Source: an uncultured Eubacterium sp. (GTDB lineage Bacteria; Bacillota; Clostridia; Lachnospirales; Lachnospiraceae). From it: 64,000 nucleotides of DNA. The notes below the pieces were generated by a model. That model did not search any database and was not told the DNA's origin. It saw only the letters and a program-made list of their open reading frames with translations. Of this stretch, positions 35,039 to 43,322 are shown one piece after another. Position 1 is the stretch's first letter. The number at the start of each line of letters is the position of its first letter. Location of the stretch: positions 59,753 through 123,752 of the forward strand of contig CAJTZF010000003.1 in assembly GCA_910584245.1 (NCBI GenBank). Reading direction: 5' to 3'. A program made the position numbers and the translations under genes.

Positions 35039-37243
35039 CTACCTCCCGCCAAATACGGCCTGAACGACCCGCTCTGCCGCATTTCCGTCATCTATGTGAC
35101 AAAATTTATCATAAAACCGTTCATAACGCTCTCTGTACTGCTCCGTTACCTCGTCCAAATGCCGCAGCGCGTCTATCAATTCATCATTTGTCTGAACGAC
35201 CGGCCCCGGCAGCTCTTTTTCCATATCTAAATACATCCCCCGGATCTCTTCTTTGTAGTCCTCCAAATCATAGGCAAAAAATAACAAAGGACGCTTTAAA
35301 TTTGCAAAATCAAAAAAAACCGATGAATAGTCCGTTATACATATATCCGAAACAAGATAAAGTCTGGATACATCGCCGTAGCCGCTCCCATTGTACACAA
35401 AGTCATCCAGACCGGATAACTCGAGACGGTCGGCAATATAATAGTGCGTGCGCAGCAAGAGTACGCTGTCGTTCCCAAACTCGCGCCGCATCCGCTCCAA
35501 ATCCAGCACCAGGGTAAATTTATACTTCGCCTTCTCATAAAACTGGTTATCCCTCCACGTAGGCGCATAGAGAATCACCCGCTTCCCCTTCGGTATACCG
35601 AGCTCCCTCTTCACTTCCTCCGCAATCCGCCCGGCATGCTCCGAATACAAAATATCGTTTCTCGGATATCCCGTCTCTATAATCTTTTCCCGCGGAAAAC
35701 AAAATGCCCGTTCAAAGACATCCGTCGAAAACCGGTTTGCAGAGACCAGGTAATCCCACTCCTTACTCTGGCTGTAAAACAGCTTTTTATGGTCCTGGCT
35801 CACAGCATGGATATCCTCTAAATCGAACGCAAGCTTTTTCAGCGGCGTCCCGTGCCACGTCTCGACAAATACAGTCTCTTTGCGCTTTTTAAACCATGCC
35901 GGCTGTCTTGTATTGCAAATAAAATACTTTGCCCGCGCTGTGTAATACACGTACCGGAGCGAGTGGCGCCTGCATATGGAGGGACGCCCCTTTACTTCCC
36001 TGGTCCGCCTGTTCAGGCACCATATAAAGCGGTATTGGTCCCCGTATTTATCGTATAAATATTCATACAAATATTTAGGACTGTCGGAGTAGCTCTTTCC
36101 AAAAAAACTTTCCACAAAAACCCAGTCCTCCCGAATGCGCATTTTCTGAAAGACCAGCTTATCTAAAAAACGCCAGTACTGGATCGGCTTACCAAATATA
36201 CCGCATTTTTTCCGCCATATATGCACCAGCTTACCGGCCAGCGCCGCCATTCGGTAATTCCCTCTTCGGATGCACTTCAGTTCCATCCTTTGAAGGAAAC
36301 GGAATCTTTTATTCATTTGCCCGAACTCTTCGTCTTTTATCTTCTGCAAATTTTTTGTATACCGGACTGCCCTCTTGCCTTTGATCTGCCGGGGAAATTT
36401 CCGGAGAGTAAACCGGCATAGCCACCAATTAAGCGCCCCCAGTAAATACGCCTTCTGTGGACCTCCGTCTTCTTCCAGGCATTTACATGCCGCCTCATAT
36501 GCCTCGATAAATTCGCCGCTCCTCCATTTCCCTTTTTGCTGGCAGAGAGCCGGCATGTGAACCGGGTCATTGCGGCGCCGCCAAACATATATACTGCCGC
36601 CATCCGCCCACATATCCCCGGCTGCCCCGGCAAACATGCGGGCCACAACCGGAACATCGGAATAAAATGTATTGTACACATCAAACTCAAATTTCATACT
36701 GTCATAATATTCCTTTTGAATTAAAAGGTGCTGCACGGTAAAACGCCGGTTCAACACATTTTTCAATGTATTCCCCTGAAGTGGAACAATTCCATCTATT
36801 TTCGTATCCGCGCCCGCTTTGTCAAACGTAAAGCTGATTGGGCGAAACCATGTACTATAGCGGTTTCCGGTGACGACTTTCGCTTTTTTTTCGTCGGCAA
36901 GCTTTACAAGCCGAGCCAGCGCATCTCCCCAAAGGTAATCATCGGCATCCAAAAAATACAAATAATCACCCGATGCATAACGGACGCCGGTATTTCTGGC
37001 TACCGCCACCCCAAATGGGCGCACCGGTATTTCCTGTCTCCCTTTCGCACCGAATTCCTCCTCCAGCACGATGTGTCTCACATGCTCCGCCTTCAGAACC
37101 GATTCTGGCACATCATGTCCGCCCCTGTCATCCACGATCAATATTTCCAAATCGGAAAGTCCCTGGTTTTCTATACTTTTTACGCACTCTTCCAAATAGG
37201 AAGGCCCCTTGTGATAGGGAACGATCACACTTACTTTTGACAT
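35039..37243 (-). CDS. Fusion of GT2 glycosyltransferase and glycerophosphotransferase (copy 2)
   Basis: 734 aa from ATG 37243 (GGAGG upstream). The N-terminal GT-A glycosyltransferase (1-320) has VSVIVPYHKG, VDDRGG and the metal-binding LDADDYL. A C-terminal CDP-glycerol transferase domain (about 365-734) has TWHGTPLKKLAFDLEDI, YAPTWRDNQF and ITDYSSVFFDFANLKRP. Both catalytic units look intact, suggesting one protein adds a sugar and a phosphoglycerol unit to the same polymer. It is 16 bp from the next gene. Confidence 0.9.
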   Translation of the reverse strand: MSKVSVIVPYHKGPSYLEECVKSIENQGLSDLEILIVDDRGGHDVPESVLKAEHVRHIVLEEEFGAKGRQEIPVRPFGVAVARNTGVRYASGDYLYFLDADDYLWGDALARLVKLADEKKAKVVTGNRYSTWFRPISFTFDKAGADTKIDGIVPLQGNTLKNVLNRRFTVQHLLIQKEYYDSMKFEFDVYNTFYSDVPVVARMFAGAAGDMWADGGSIYVWRRRNDPVHMPALCQQKGKWRSGEFIEAYEAACKCLEEDGGPQKAYLLGALNWWLCRFTLRKFPRQIKGKRAVRYTKNLQKIKDEEFGQMNKRFRFLQRMELKCIRRGNYRMAALAGKLVHIWRKKCGIFGKPIQYWRFLDKLVFQKMRIREDWVFVESFFGKSYSDSPKYLYEYLYDKYGDQYRFIWCLNRRTREVKGRPSICRRHSLRYVYYTARAKYFICNTRQPAWFKKRKETVFVETWHGTPLKKLAFDLEDIHAVSQDHKKLFYSQSKEWDYLVSANRFSTDVFERAFCFPREKIIETGYPRNDILYSEHAGRIAEEVKRELGIPKGKRVILYAPTWRDNQFYEKAKYKFTLVLDLERMRREFGNDSVLLLRTHYYIADRLELSGLDDFVYNGSGYGDVSRLYLVSDICITDYSSVFFDFANLKRPLLFFAYDLEDYKEEIRGMYLDMEKELPGPVVQTNDELIDALRHLDEVTEQYRERYERFYDKFCHIDDGNAAERVVQAVFGGR

Positions 37244-37425
37244 TCCATCCTCCAATCCAATCACGATTGAACTCCGAACCAACTACGCCAGCGCGATGGC
37301 GCAAATCATATTTTTTACAAAAACCTCCTTATTTATCCGCATTTCTTCATTATATTAAAACACGCGGCCAAAAATACGCCTTATAAAAGTGTTCTCCCGC
37401 TCCGCAAAAAACTTTTCAATAAAAA

Positions 37426-37466
37426 ACTGCCTATGCTGGCAATGAATAATGGCCAGCATAGGCAGT
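37426..37466 (-). terminator. Strong intrinsic terminator between the two fusion genes
   Basis: ACTGCCTATGCTGGC and GCCAGCATAGGCAGT form a perfect 15-bp stem with an 11-base loop. On the minus strand it is followed by TTTTTTATT. It separates copy 1 from copies 2-3 of the glycerophosphotransferase genes, so the latter need their own promoter in 37244-37425; a TATAAT is present there but the -35 is poor. Confidence 0.92.
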
Positions 37467-37486
37467 CTCTTCGATCACTATTTCTC

Positions 37487-39631
37487 TTATTCACAATCAA
37501 ATACCGCATTTACGACCTTTTCTGTCGCATGCCCATCTTCCCAGGCGCAATATTTCTCGCAAAAACGGTTATATTTTTCCTCATATTTTTTCTCAATATC
37601 CCCAATGTTTTTTACGGCATCCACGATTTCCTGCGTATCAAATACGATCGGGCCCGGGAGCTCCTCCTCCACATCCATATAAAATCCCCTCAGTACGTTT
37701 TTATATTTATCCAAATCGTACATGAAAAACAGCATCGGCCGCCGGAGATTCGCATAATCAAAAAAGACCGACGAATAATCTGTGACCAGAAGGTCCGATA
37801 TAATATAAAGCCTGGCAATATCATCGTATTTGCTCACATTATATGCAAACCCGTCAAATGCACATAAATCAATTTGATCCGCGATAAAATAGTGCGTCCG
37901 CAAAAGAACGACATACTCTTCCCCCAGCTGCTCCCTCATCGGTTGCAAATCGAGCTTGAGGGAAAACTTGTATTTGGCATGGCCGTAAAATTCATCATCC
38001 CTCCACGTCGGCGCGTACAAGATTACCTTTTTTTCCCTTGGAATCCCAAGTTCCTCCTTAATTTCCGCCACAAGCGGTTTCCGCTCACCGGCGTATAAAA
38101 TATCATTTCTCGGATAACCCGTTTGGAGTATCTCACCGTCATACAAAAAAGCCCGGCGAAAAATATTCTCTGAAAATAGGTTCGGCGCCACAAGATAATC
38201 CCACGAGCGGGTCTGTACATAAAACTGCTCCTTGTAGAGAGGAGAGGCCGTCGTCACATCATCCATATCAAATACTAATTTTTTCAGCGGAGTTCCGTGC
38301 CACGTCTCCAGAAATATGTTGCCAGGCCTCTTAATAAAATAGTGCGGCTGACGCCCGTTAAACACCATATATTTACACCTTGCCATATAATAAAAATAGG
38401 CAAAACCAAACCTTTTCAGCTGTTTTGCCGGATAAGCGAGCGGCAGCTCTTTTCCCGCGTTTACCCATACATATTTGTACCTGCCGGGATAGTTCCGGTT
38501 CAGATACTCAAAAATATATTTGGGATTGTCGGAATAACTCTTGCCAAAAAAACTCTCAAACATTATCGTGTCCGAAAGAAGGCGCAATTTTGAAAATACC
38601 TTCTTGTACAGATACCGTTTTAGCTCCGCCCTGCTCTTACACACACGCCAAAACGTCTGCATGCGGGAATGAAACCGCGCCTTTTGCGCAATCTGTTCCG
38701 CCCGGCCCCTCCTTCCGCACTTCAAGAGCCGTTTTTCGTACGAACCCAGTTTATCATACACACCGGAGCCTAGCTGCCCGATTGCCTCCCTCAGTCCCCG
38801 GCACACCTCTTCTCCCGTCTCTGGTTTTGCCTTTACGATAAACGGAACAATTTTTTTCATAAAAAAGTGTACAAATTTATAATCGAACCAGATCTCGCTG
38901 TCTCCTTTCGGAATAAAACACTTATATTCCGAAAACATCTGTATTGCTTCCAGGCTTTTTCCTTTTTCGTCCTTCCACTGAATAAGAGACGGAAGATTTA
39001 CCGGATCGTTATGCCTCCTCTTAATATAACATCCTGTTTCACAAAAGGCGGTACTCCCAGAAGCAGCCAGCACTTGCAGCAAAAACGGCACATCCGCAAA
39101 ATACTTGCATTTCTCATCAAAACGTATGTGATTCCGGTCCACAACGGACCGGGAAATCAACATGCCTAAAATGGTTACATTTTGCAGCCCCCTTGCCCGC
39201 TTCATCAAGCAGTCATAAGGGTTGTGGCTTTCCCCCATAGAGAATCCCGCCGTTTTGGCCCCATTTCCCAAGTACACCTTCCGGCCATACCAGGTGTGCC
39301 GGAGCTTGCCATAAACGACCCCCCCCGGCACTGCCAGCCCGGCCAGACCGCCGAGCACCTCTCCATCCAAATAATCATCGGTATCCAGAAAGTATAAATA
39401 CTCTCCCTTCGCCGCCTCAAGTCCTATATTTCTTACTTTGGCTACATTGCCAGCGCTACATTTAAGAAAGCGCAGCTTCAGAGCCGAAAATGGTCCGGTG
39501 TCCGGCTTCTCACACCCGTCGCACACGACGATCACTTCAAAATCCCCGTAACTCTGGTCTGCCAGACTGCCGAGGCAGTCTTTTATATAATTTGCCTCCC
39601 CATGATAAGCTATTATAACACTTATCTTCAC
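37487..39631 (-). CDS. Fusion of GT2 glycosyltransferase and glycerophosphotransferase (copy 1)
   Basis: 714 aa, start GTG at 39631 behind GGGAGG (giving VKISVIIAYHGE). The GT2 domain (1-310) has VVCDGCEK and the LDTDDYLDG metal motif. The glycerophosphotransferase domain (about 345-714) has TWHGTPLKKLVFDMDDV, GYPRNDILYA, YAPTWRDDEF and VTDYSSVFFDYANLRRP. It is clearly paralogous to the gene at 35.0-37.2 kb; the transferase halves are more alike than the GT2 halves, which suggests different sugar donors. It probably runs on from the DUF1002 gene, 43 bp upstream. Confidence 0.9.
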   Translation of the reverse strand: MKISVIIAYHGEANYIKDCLGSLADQSYGDFEVIVVCDGCEKPDTGPFSALKLRFLKCSAGNVAKVRNIGLEAAKGEYLYFLDTDDYLDGEVLGGLAGLAVPGGVVYGKLRHTWYGRKVYLGNGAKTAGFSMGESHNPYDCLMKRARGLQNVTILGMLISRSVVDRNHIRFDEKCKYFADVPFLLQVLAASGSTAFCETGCYIKRRHNDPVNLPSLIQWKDEKGKSLEAIQMFSEYKCFIPKGDSEIWFDYKFVHFFMKKIVPFIVKAKPETGEEVCRGLREAIGQLGSGVYDKLGSYEKRLLKCGRRGRAEQIAQKARFHSRMQTFWRVCKSRAELKRYLYKKVFSKLRLLSDTIMFESFFGKSYSDNPKYIFEYLNRNYPGRYKYVWVNAGKELPLAYPAKQLKRFGFAYFYYMARCKYMVFNGRQPHYFIKRPGNIFLETWHGTPLKKLVFDMDDVTTASPLYKEQFYVQTRSWDYLVAPNLFSENIFRRAFLYDGEILQTGYPRNDILYAGERKPLVAEIKEELGIPREKKVILYAPTWRDDEFYGHAKYKFSLKLDLQPMREQLGEEYVVLLRTHYFIADQIDLCAFDGFAYNVSKYDDIARLYIISDLLVTDYSSVFFDYANLRRPMLFFMYDLDKYKNVLRGFYMDVEEELPGPIVFDTQEIVDAVKNIGDIEKKYEEKYNRFCEKYCAWEDGHATEKVVNAVFDCE

Positions 39632-39674
39632 AACAATACCTCCCACATAGAAACTACTTGATACGGTTCTGTTC

Positions 39675-40580
39675 TCAGAATAAATCTTTAAAGAAGGATG
39701 CTATCTTATCCGCCACATCTTTAAAAAACTGTGTGATTTTTGAAAGAATCCCGCTGGCTTTCTCCGCATCCAGGCCGAGCTGCTGAAGTTTCCCATATAC
39801 TTCTTCCGCCTGCTGTTTTAATTTATCGACATCCAGATCCAGTCCATTGATTTTGTCAAAAACGCCAACCAGCGCCTGCTCCTGCTCATCTGTCAGTGTC
39901 ACGCCCAGTTCCTCAGAGGCCTCCTTGACCACATCCTGAATTTCCCCTACCGTATCGAAGTCACCATCTGCAATACGCTGCTTCGTAAGCGCCATCAGTT
40001 CTTCTGCCTTTTCATTTCCAATATCAGAGGCAAGGTCGCTCGTGACGACAAGCTCATTCGTGGCAGCATCTGCATTCTCCTGACTGACCGTCTCTCCCGT
40101 CATTTTTTCATATGCCTTCATTGCGCCGACGAGCGCTGCCGTGCCCGAAATGCCGAACGGTCCCGCCACGACCACCTCTGCATCCGTGACACCGGCTGTC
40201 GTAAGCGCATTTGTGTACATACCACTCGTACAATAGGTGATATTTTTTGTCTCCACACGTATCCCTTTCTCCTCGCCAACCTTTTCAACCCGAACGGAGG
40301 AAAGTGCCTTCGTGCCGATGACAGAAGCGGAAAGATAATCGTCCAGATAATCATGCTCGTCCTGGTTTGTAATCTCAATCACTTCATAATCTGAAAGTTC
40401 ATTTTCCCGCACATCCAGCAGTGAGAGAACCGTTTTCCTCTGCTCCTTCGTCAAATCCGCCCCAAGGGATAAAAACGGCTTCAATTCGACGGAATCCGCT
40501 CTTGCCGGCAAAGCAGGAATGAATCCAACCGACAAGACAAGCATTACCGCTATTATTTTTTTCCATTGACCTCGTCTCAT
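39675..40580 (-). CDS. DUF1002 secreted protein
   Basis: 301 aa with a clear signal peptide (cleavage near residue 28, ALPARA). The body has the DUF1002 features: LSLGADLTKEQRKTVL, YLSASVIGTKALSSVRVE, ITYCTSGMYTNALTTAGVTDAEVVVAGPFGISGTAALVG. An amphipathic C-terminal coiled-coil region ends FFKDVADKIASFFKDLF. The function of this extracytoplasmic family is unknown. It starts 46 bp after dapL with GGAGG, so dapL and this gene are probably cotranscribed. Confidence 0.88.
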   Translation of the reverse strand: MRRGQWKKIIAVMLVLSVGFIPALPARADSVELKPFLSLGADLTKEQRKTVLSLLDVRENELSDYEVIEITNQDEHDYLDDYLSASVIGTKALSSVRVEKVGEEKGIRVETKNITYCTSGMYTNALTTAGVTDAEVVVAGPFGISGTAALVGAMKAYEKMTGETVSQENADAATNELVVTSDLASDIGNEKAEELMALTKQRIADGDFDTVGEIQDVVKEASEELGVTLTDEQEQALVGVFDKINGLDLDVDKLKQQAEEVYGKLQQLGLDAEKASGILSKITQFFKDVADKIASFFKDLF

Positions 40581-40626
40581 ATACTAATCAACCTCCGTTT
40601 TTTCATTTGCCATAGGTTTACATTTA

Positions 40627-41838
40627 CTATTTCCTGATCCGCTCCATCGCGTCTTTCGTATTTTCAAGAGATCCAAATGCCGTGAGGCGGAAATATCCTT
40701 CTCCGCTCGGTCCAAAACCGCTTCCAGGCGTACCCACAATATTCCGTTCCTCCAATAAATAATCAAAGAACTCCCATGAAGTCATCCGATCCGGTGTTTT
40801 CAACCATATATATGGTGCATTGACACCTCCAAACACCGTATATCCGGCTTCTGTAAGACCATCCCGGATTATTTTGGCATTGTTCATATAGTAAGCAATC
40901 TGTTCCTTCGTCTGTTTTTTACCTTCCTCACTATATACAGCTTCCCCAGCTCTCTGGATAATATAAGGGGCGCCGTTGAATTTTGTCCCATGTCTCCTCG
41001 CCCACAGGCTGTTCAGGGAAACGCCATCGCAGACCAGTTCTTTTGGAATTACGGTAAATCCAAGCCTCGTTCCCGTAAACCCTGCATTTTTTGAAAAGCT
41101 TCTCATCTCAATAGCACACTTTTTCGCTCCCTCACATTCGTATATCGTGTGAGGTACATCTTCTTCAGAAATATATGCTTCATATGCCGCGTCATAAATG
41201 ATAACAGCTCCTTTTGTCAAAGCAAAGTCAACCCATGTCTGGAGTTCTTCTTTTTTCATCGCCGTTCCCGTCGGGTTGTTCGGACAGCAAATATAGATCA
41301 AATCCGGCGTCTCTTCCGGAATCGCCGGCACAAAATTATTTTCAGCTGTACATGGCATATAAATCACTTGGGACCAGCATTCCTTGTCTTTATCATATTC
41401 GCCGGTTCTGCCCGCCATCGCATTCGTATCCACATACACAGGATATACCGGATCGCAAACGGCAATGCGGTTTTCTTTTGCAAAAATATCCCCGATATTC
41501 CCGGAATCGCTCTTTGCACCGTCGCTAATAAATACTTCGTCAATCGCTATGTTCACCCCGCGCGCCTCATAGTCATTTTTCACAATGGTGCTCCGAAGGA
41601 ATTCATATCCAAGATCCGGCGCATATCCCCTGAATGTAGCTGCGTCCGCCATCTCATCTACCGCACTGTGCATGGCCTCGATAACGGCAGGAGCCAAAGG
41701 AAGCGTCACATCCCCGATACCAAGGCGGATAATTTTCTTATCGGGATTTGCCTCCGTATAAGCACTTACTTTTTTTGCAATCGTTGAAAACAAATAACTT
41801 CCGGGTAACTTTAAATAATTGTCATTAATTTTATACAT
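40627..41838 (-). CDS. dapL: LL-diaminopimelate aminotransferase
   Basis: PLP enzyme making LL-diaminopimelate directly from tetrahydrodipicolinate, for lysine and peptidoglycan, 403 aa. N-terminal INDNYLKLPGSYLFSTIAKK and IRLGIGDVTLPL are hallmarks of DapL. The PLP lysine is in SFSKNAGFTGTRLGF, and CCPNNPTGTAM binds the cofactor. The start is taken as ATG 41838, with AGAGG at correct spacing; ATG 41844 is too close to it. It is divergent from dinB. Confidence 0.95.
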   Translation of the reverse strand: MYKINDNYLKLPGSYLFSTIAKKVSAYTEANPDKKIIRLGIGDVTLPLAPAVIEAMHSAVDEMADAATFRGYAPDLGYEFLRSTIVKNDYEARGVNIAIDEVFISDGAKSDSGNIGDIFAKENRIAVCDPVYPVYVDTNAMAGRTGEYDKDKECWSQVIYMPCTAENNFVPAIPEETPDLIYICCPNNPTGTAMKKEELQTWVDFALTKGAVIIYDAAYEAYISEEDVPHTIYECEGAKKCAIEMRSFSKNAGFTGTRLGFTVIPKELVCDGVSLNSLWARRHGTKFNGAPYIIQRAGEAVYSEEGKKQTKEQIAYYMNNAKIIRDGLTEAGYTVFGGVNAPYIWLKTPDRMTSWEFFDYLLEERNIVGTPGSGFGPSGEGYFRLTAFGSLENTKDAMERIRK

Positions 41839-41911
41839 CTTCATCCTCTTTTCTTCGCTGTTTATTTTATTAGGAAAGCATTCCCTTGTTTTTTCGGGCC
41901 TGCCTAAGGCC

Positions 41912-41940
41912 ATTTTATCATTTCATTAAATTTTATGCAA
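41912..41940 (-). promoter_or_regulatory. dapL promoter
   Basis: Minus strand TTGCAT (41935-41940), 17-bp spacer, TAAAAT (41912-41917). Its -35 lies 7 bp from that of the divergent dinB promoter. Confidence 0.7.
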
Positions 41941-41947
41941 GTCCTTC

Positions 41948-41976
41948 TTTACAAACATTTGTTCCTGTGGTACTAT
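41948..41976 (+). promoter_or_regulatory. dinB promoter with LexA box
   Basis: TTTACA (41948-41953), 17-bp spacer, TACTAT (41971-41976). CAAACATTTGTTCC (41952-41965) resembles the Bacillus-type LexA box and overlaps the -35 exactly as in the LysM gene promoter at 2025-2053. Confidence 0.78.
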
Positions 41977-42009
41977 AATGTTATCATCACTCATAAGGAG
42001 CTGACATAC

Positions 42010-43203
42010 ATGGTCATCTTTCACATTGATGTAAATAACGCTTATTTGAGCTGGGAGGCCGTTTACCGGCTGGCAGAACTAAAGGAACCTCTTGATCTGC
42101 GCAAAATCCCTGCCGTCATTGGTGGAGATGAAAAAAACAGACATGGCATCGTCCTGGCAAAAAGCATGCCTGCGAAGGCATTTGGCATTAAGACGGCGGA
42201 AACTTTAGTAGAGGCCAGAAAAAAATGCCCGAATCTCCAGGTGATTCCACCCCGTCACCACATCTACAAAACATTTTCAAAGGAATTGATCGCCTATCTC
42301 CGGCATCTGACGCCCATCGTCGAACAGTACAGCATTGATGAGGCATTTATGGATATGACCGGCTGTCCGCTTCTGGCCGGACACTCCCCTATCGAAGCAG
42401 CAAATCTTATACGGACACAAATCAGCCGCCGTTTCGGATACACAGTAAATATCGGCGTATCGTCAAATAAACTTCTGGCAAAAATGGCTTCTGATTTTGA
42501 AAAACCGGACAAAGTCCACAGCCTGTTTCCAAGTGAAATCGAAAAGAAAATGTGGAGCCTGCCCGTTGGCAACCTCTTTTTCGTCGGACGCGCGTCTGTA
42601 AAAAAACTTTTAAATCTGGGCGTACGTACGATCGGAGAGCTGGCCCGTTATGACCGCAGCATTTTGAAAGCACATATGGGCAAACACGGCTTACTGATCC
42701 ACGATTACGCAAACGGCATCGACCATTCCCAAGTCCTGGACCAGCCGCCGGAGAGCAAAGGCTATGGCAATTCCACCACCCTCCCCCGCGATGTGACGGA
42801 CACTGCCGCCGCCAGGAAAATTTTACTAGAGCTCTGTGAATCCGTGGGAAGCCGGCTCCGCGCTGACAACTTTATGGCACAAGTAATCTCCGTAACAATA
42901 AAAGACCACGAATTTCACCACTGCAGCCATCAATGTACCATGCCCGCCGCTTCTAGCGTCACAAGTGAACTGTACCACTATGCCTGCAGCCTGTTTGATG
43001 AAGCGTGGGACGGCTCCCCGGTCCGCCTGCTCGGCGTCTCTGCTACAAAACTCACAAAAGAGCGTTCCCGACAGCTAAATTTATTGGATGGGAACTTTTA
43101 TATCCGGCAGGGCCAGCTGGAACAGGCTGTTGACGACATTCGTAAAAAATATGGAAAAGATGCTATTTTCCGAGCATCCGCTCTTGAAAAACAGAAGAAA
43201 TGA
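42010..43203 (+). CDS. dinB: DNA polymerase IV (Y family)
   Basis: Error-prone translesion polymerase, 397 aa from ATG 42010 (AAGGAG upstream). FHIDVNNAYLSWEA carries the first catalytic Asp, and YSIDEAFMDMTG the second pair. The little-finger domain (about 240-350) follows, and the C-terminus ends in a lysine-rich tail. In this lineage type an additional DUF4113-like or UmuC feature is absent, and it is closest to DinB/PolIV. The LexA-type box in its promoter fits SOS induction. Confidence 0.94.
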   Translation: MVIFHIDVNNAYLSWEAVYRLAELKEPLDLRKIPAVIGGDEKNRHGIVLAKSMPAKAFGIKTAETLVEARKKCPNLQVIPPRHHIYKTFSKELIAYLRHLTPIVEQYSIDEAFMDMTGCPLLAGHSPIEAANLIRTQISRRFGYTVNIGVSSNKLLAKMASDFEKPDKVHSLFPSEIEKKMWSLPVGNLFFVGRASVKKLLNLGVRTIGELARYDRSILKAHMGKHGLLIHDYANGIDHSQVLDQPPESKGYGNSTTLPRDVTDTAAARKILLELCESVGSRLRADNFMAQVISVTIKDHEFHHCSHQCTMPAASSVTSELYHYACSLFDEAWDGSPVRLLGVSATKLTKERSRQLNLLDGNFYIRQGQLEQAVDDIRKKYGKDAIFRASALEKQKK

Positions 43204-43284
43204 TTCGATATATAATAGGAATAGTTTTGATTTTTGATACAAGCGGTTTGATATATAAATATAAGTAACGCGCAAATAAAGCAA

Positions 43285-43303
43285 AAGTGAGCAGCGCTCA
43301 CTT
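43285..43303 (+). other. Perfect 8-bp hairpin in the DUF6240 gene leader
   Basis: AAGTGAGC and GCTCACTT surround AGC, just upstream of the ribosome binding site GAGG of the gene starting at 43323. There is no T-run, so a terminator is unlikely; it may be an operator or an mRNA stem. Confidence 0.55.
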
Positions 43304-43322
43304 CGCAGAAATGAGGTATTTC

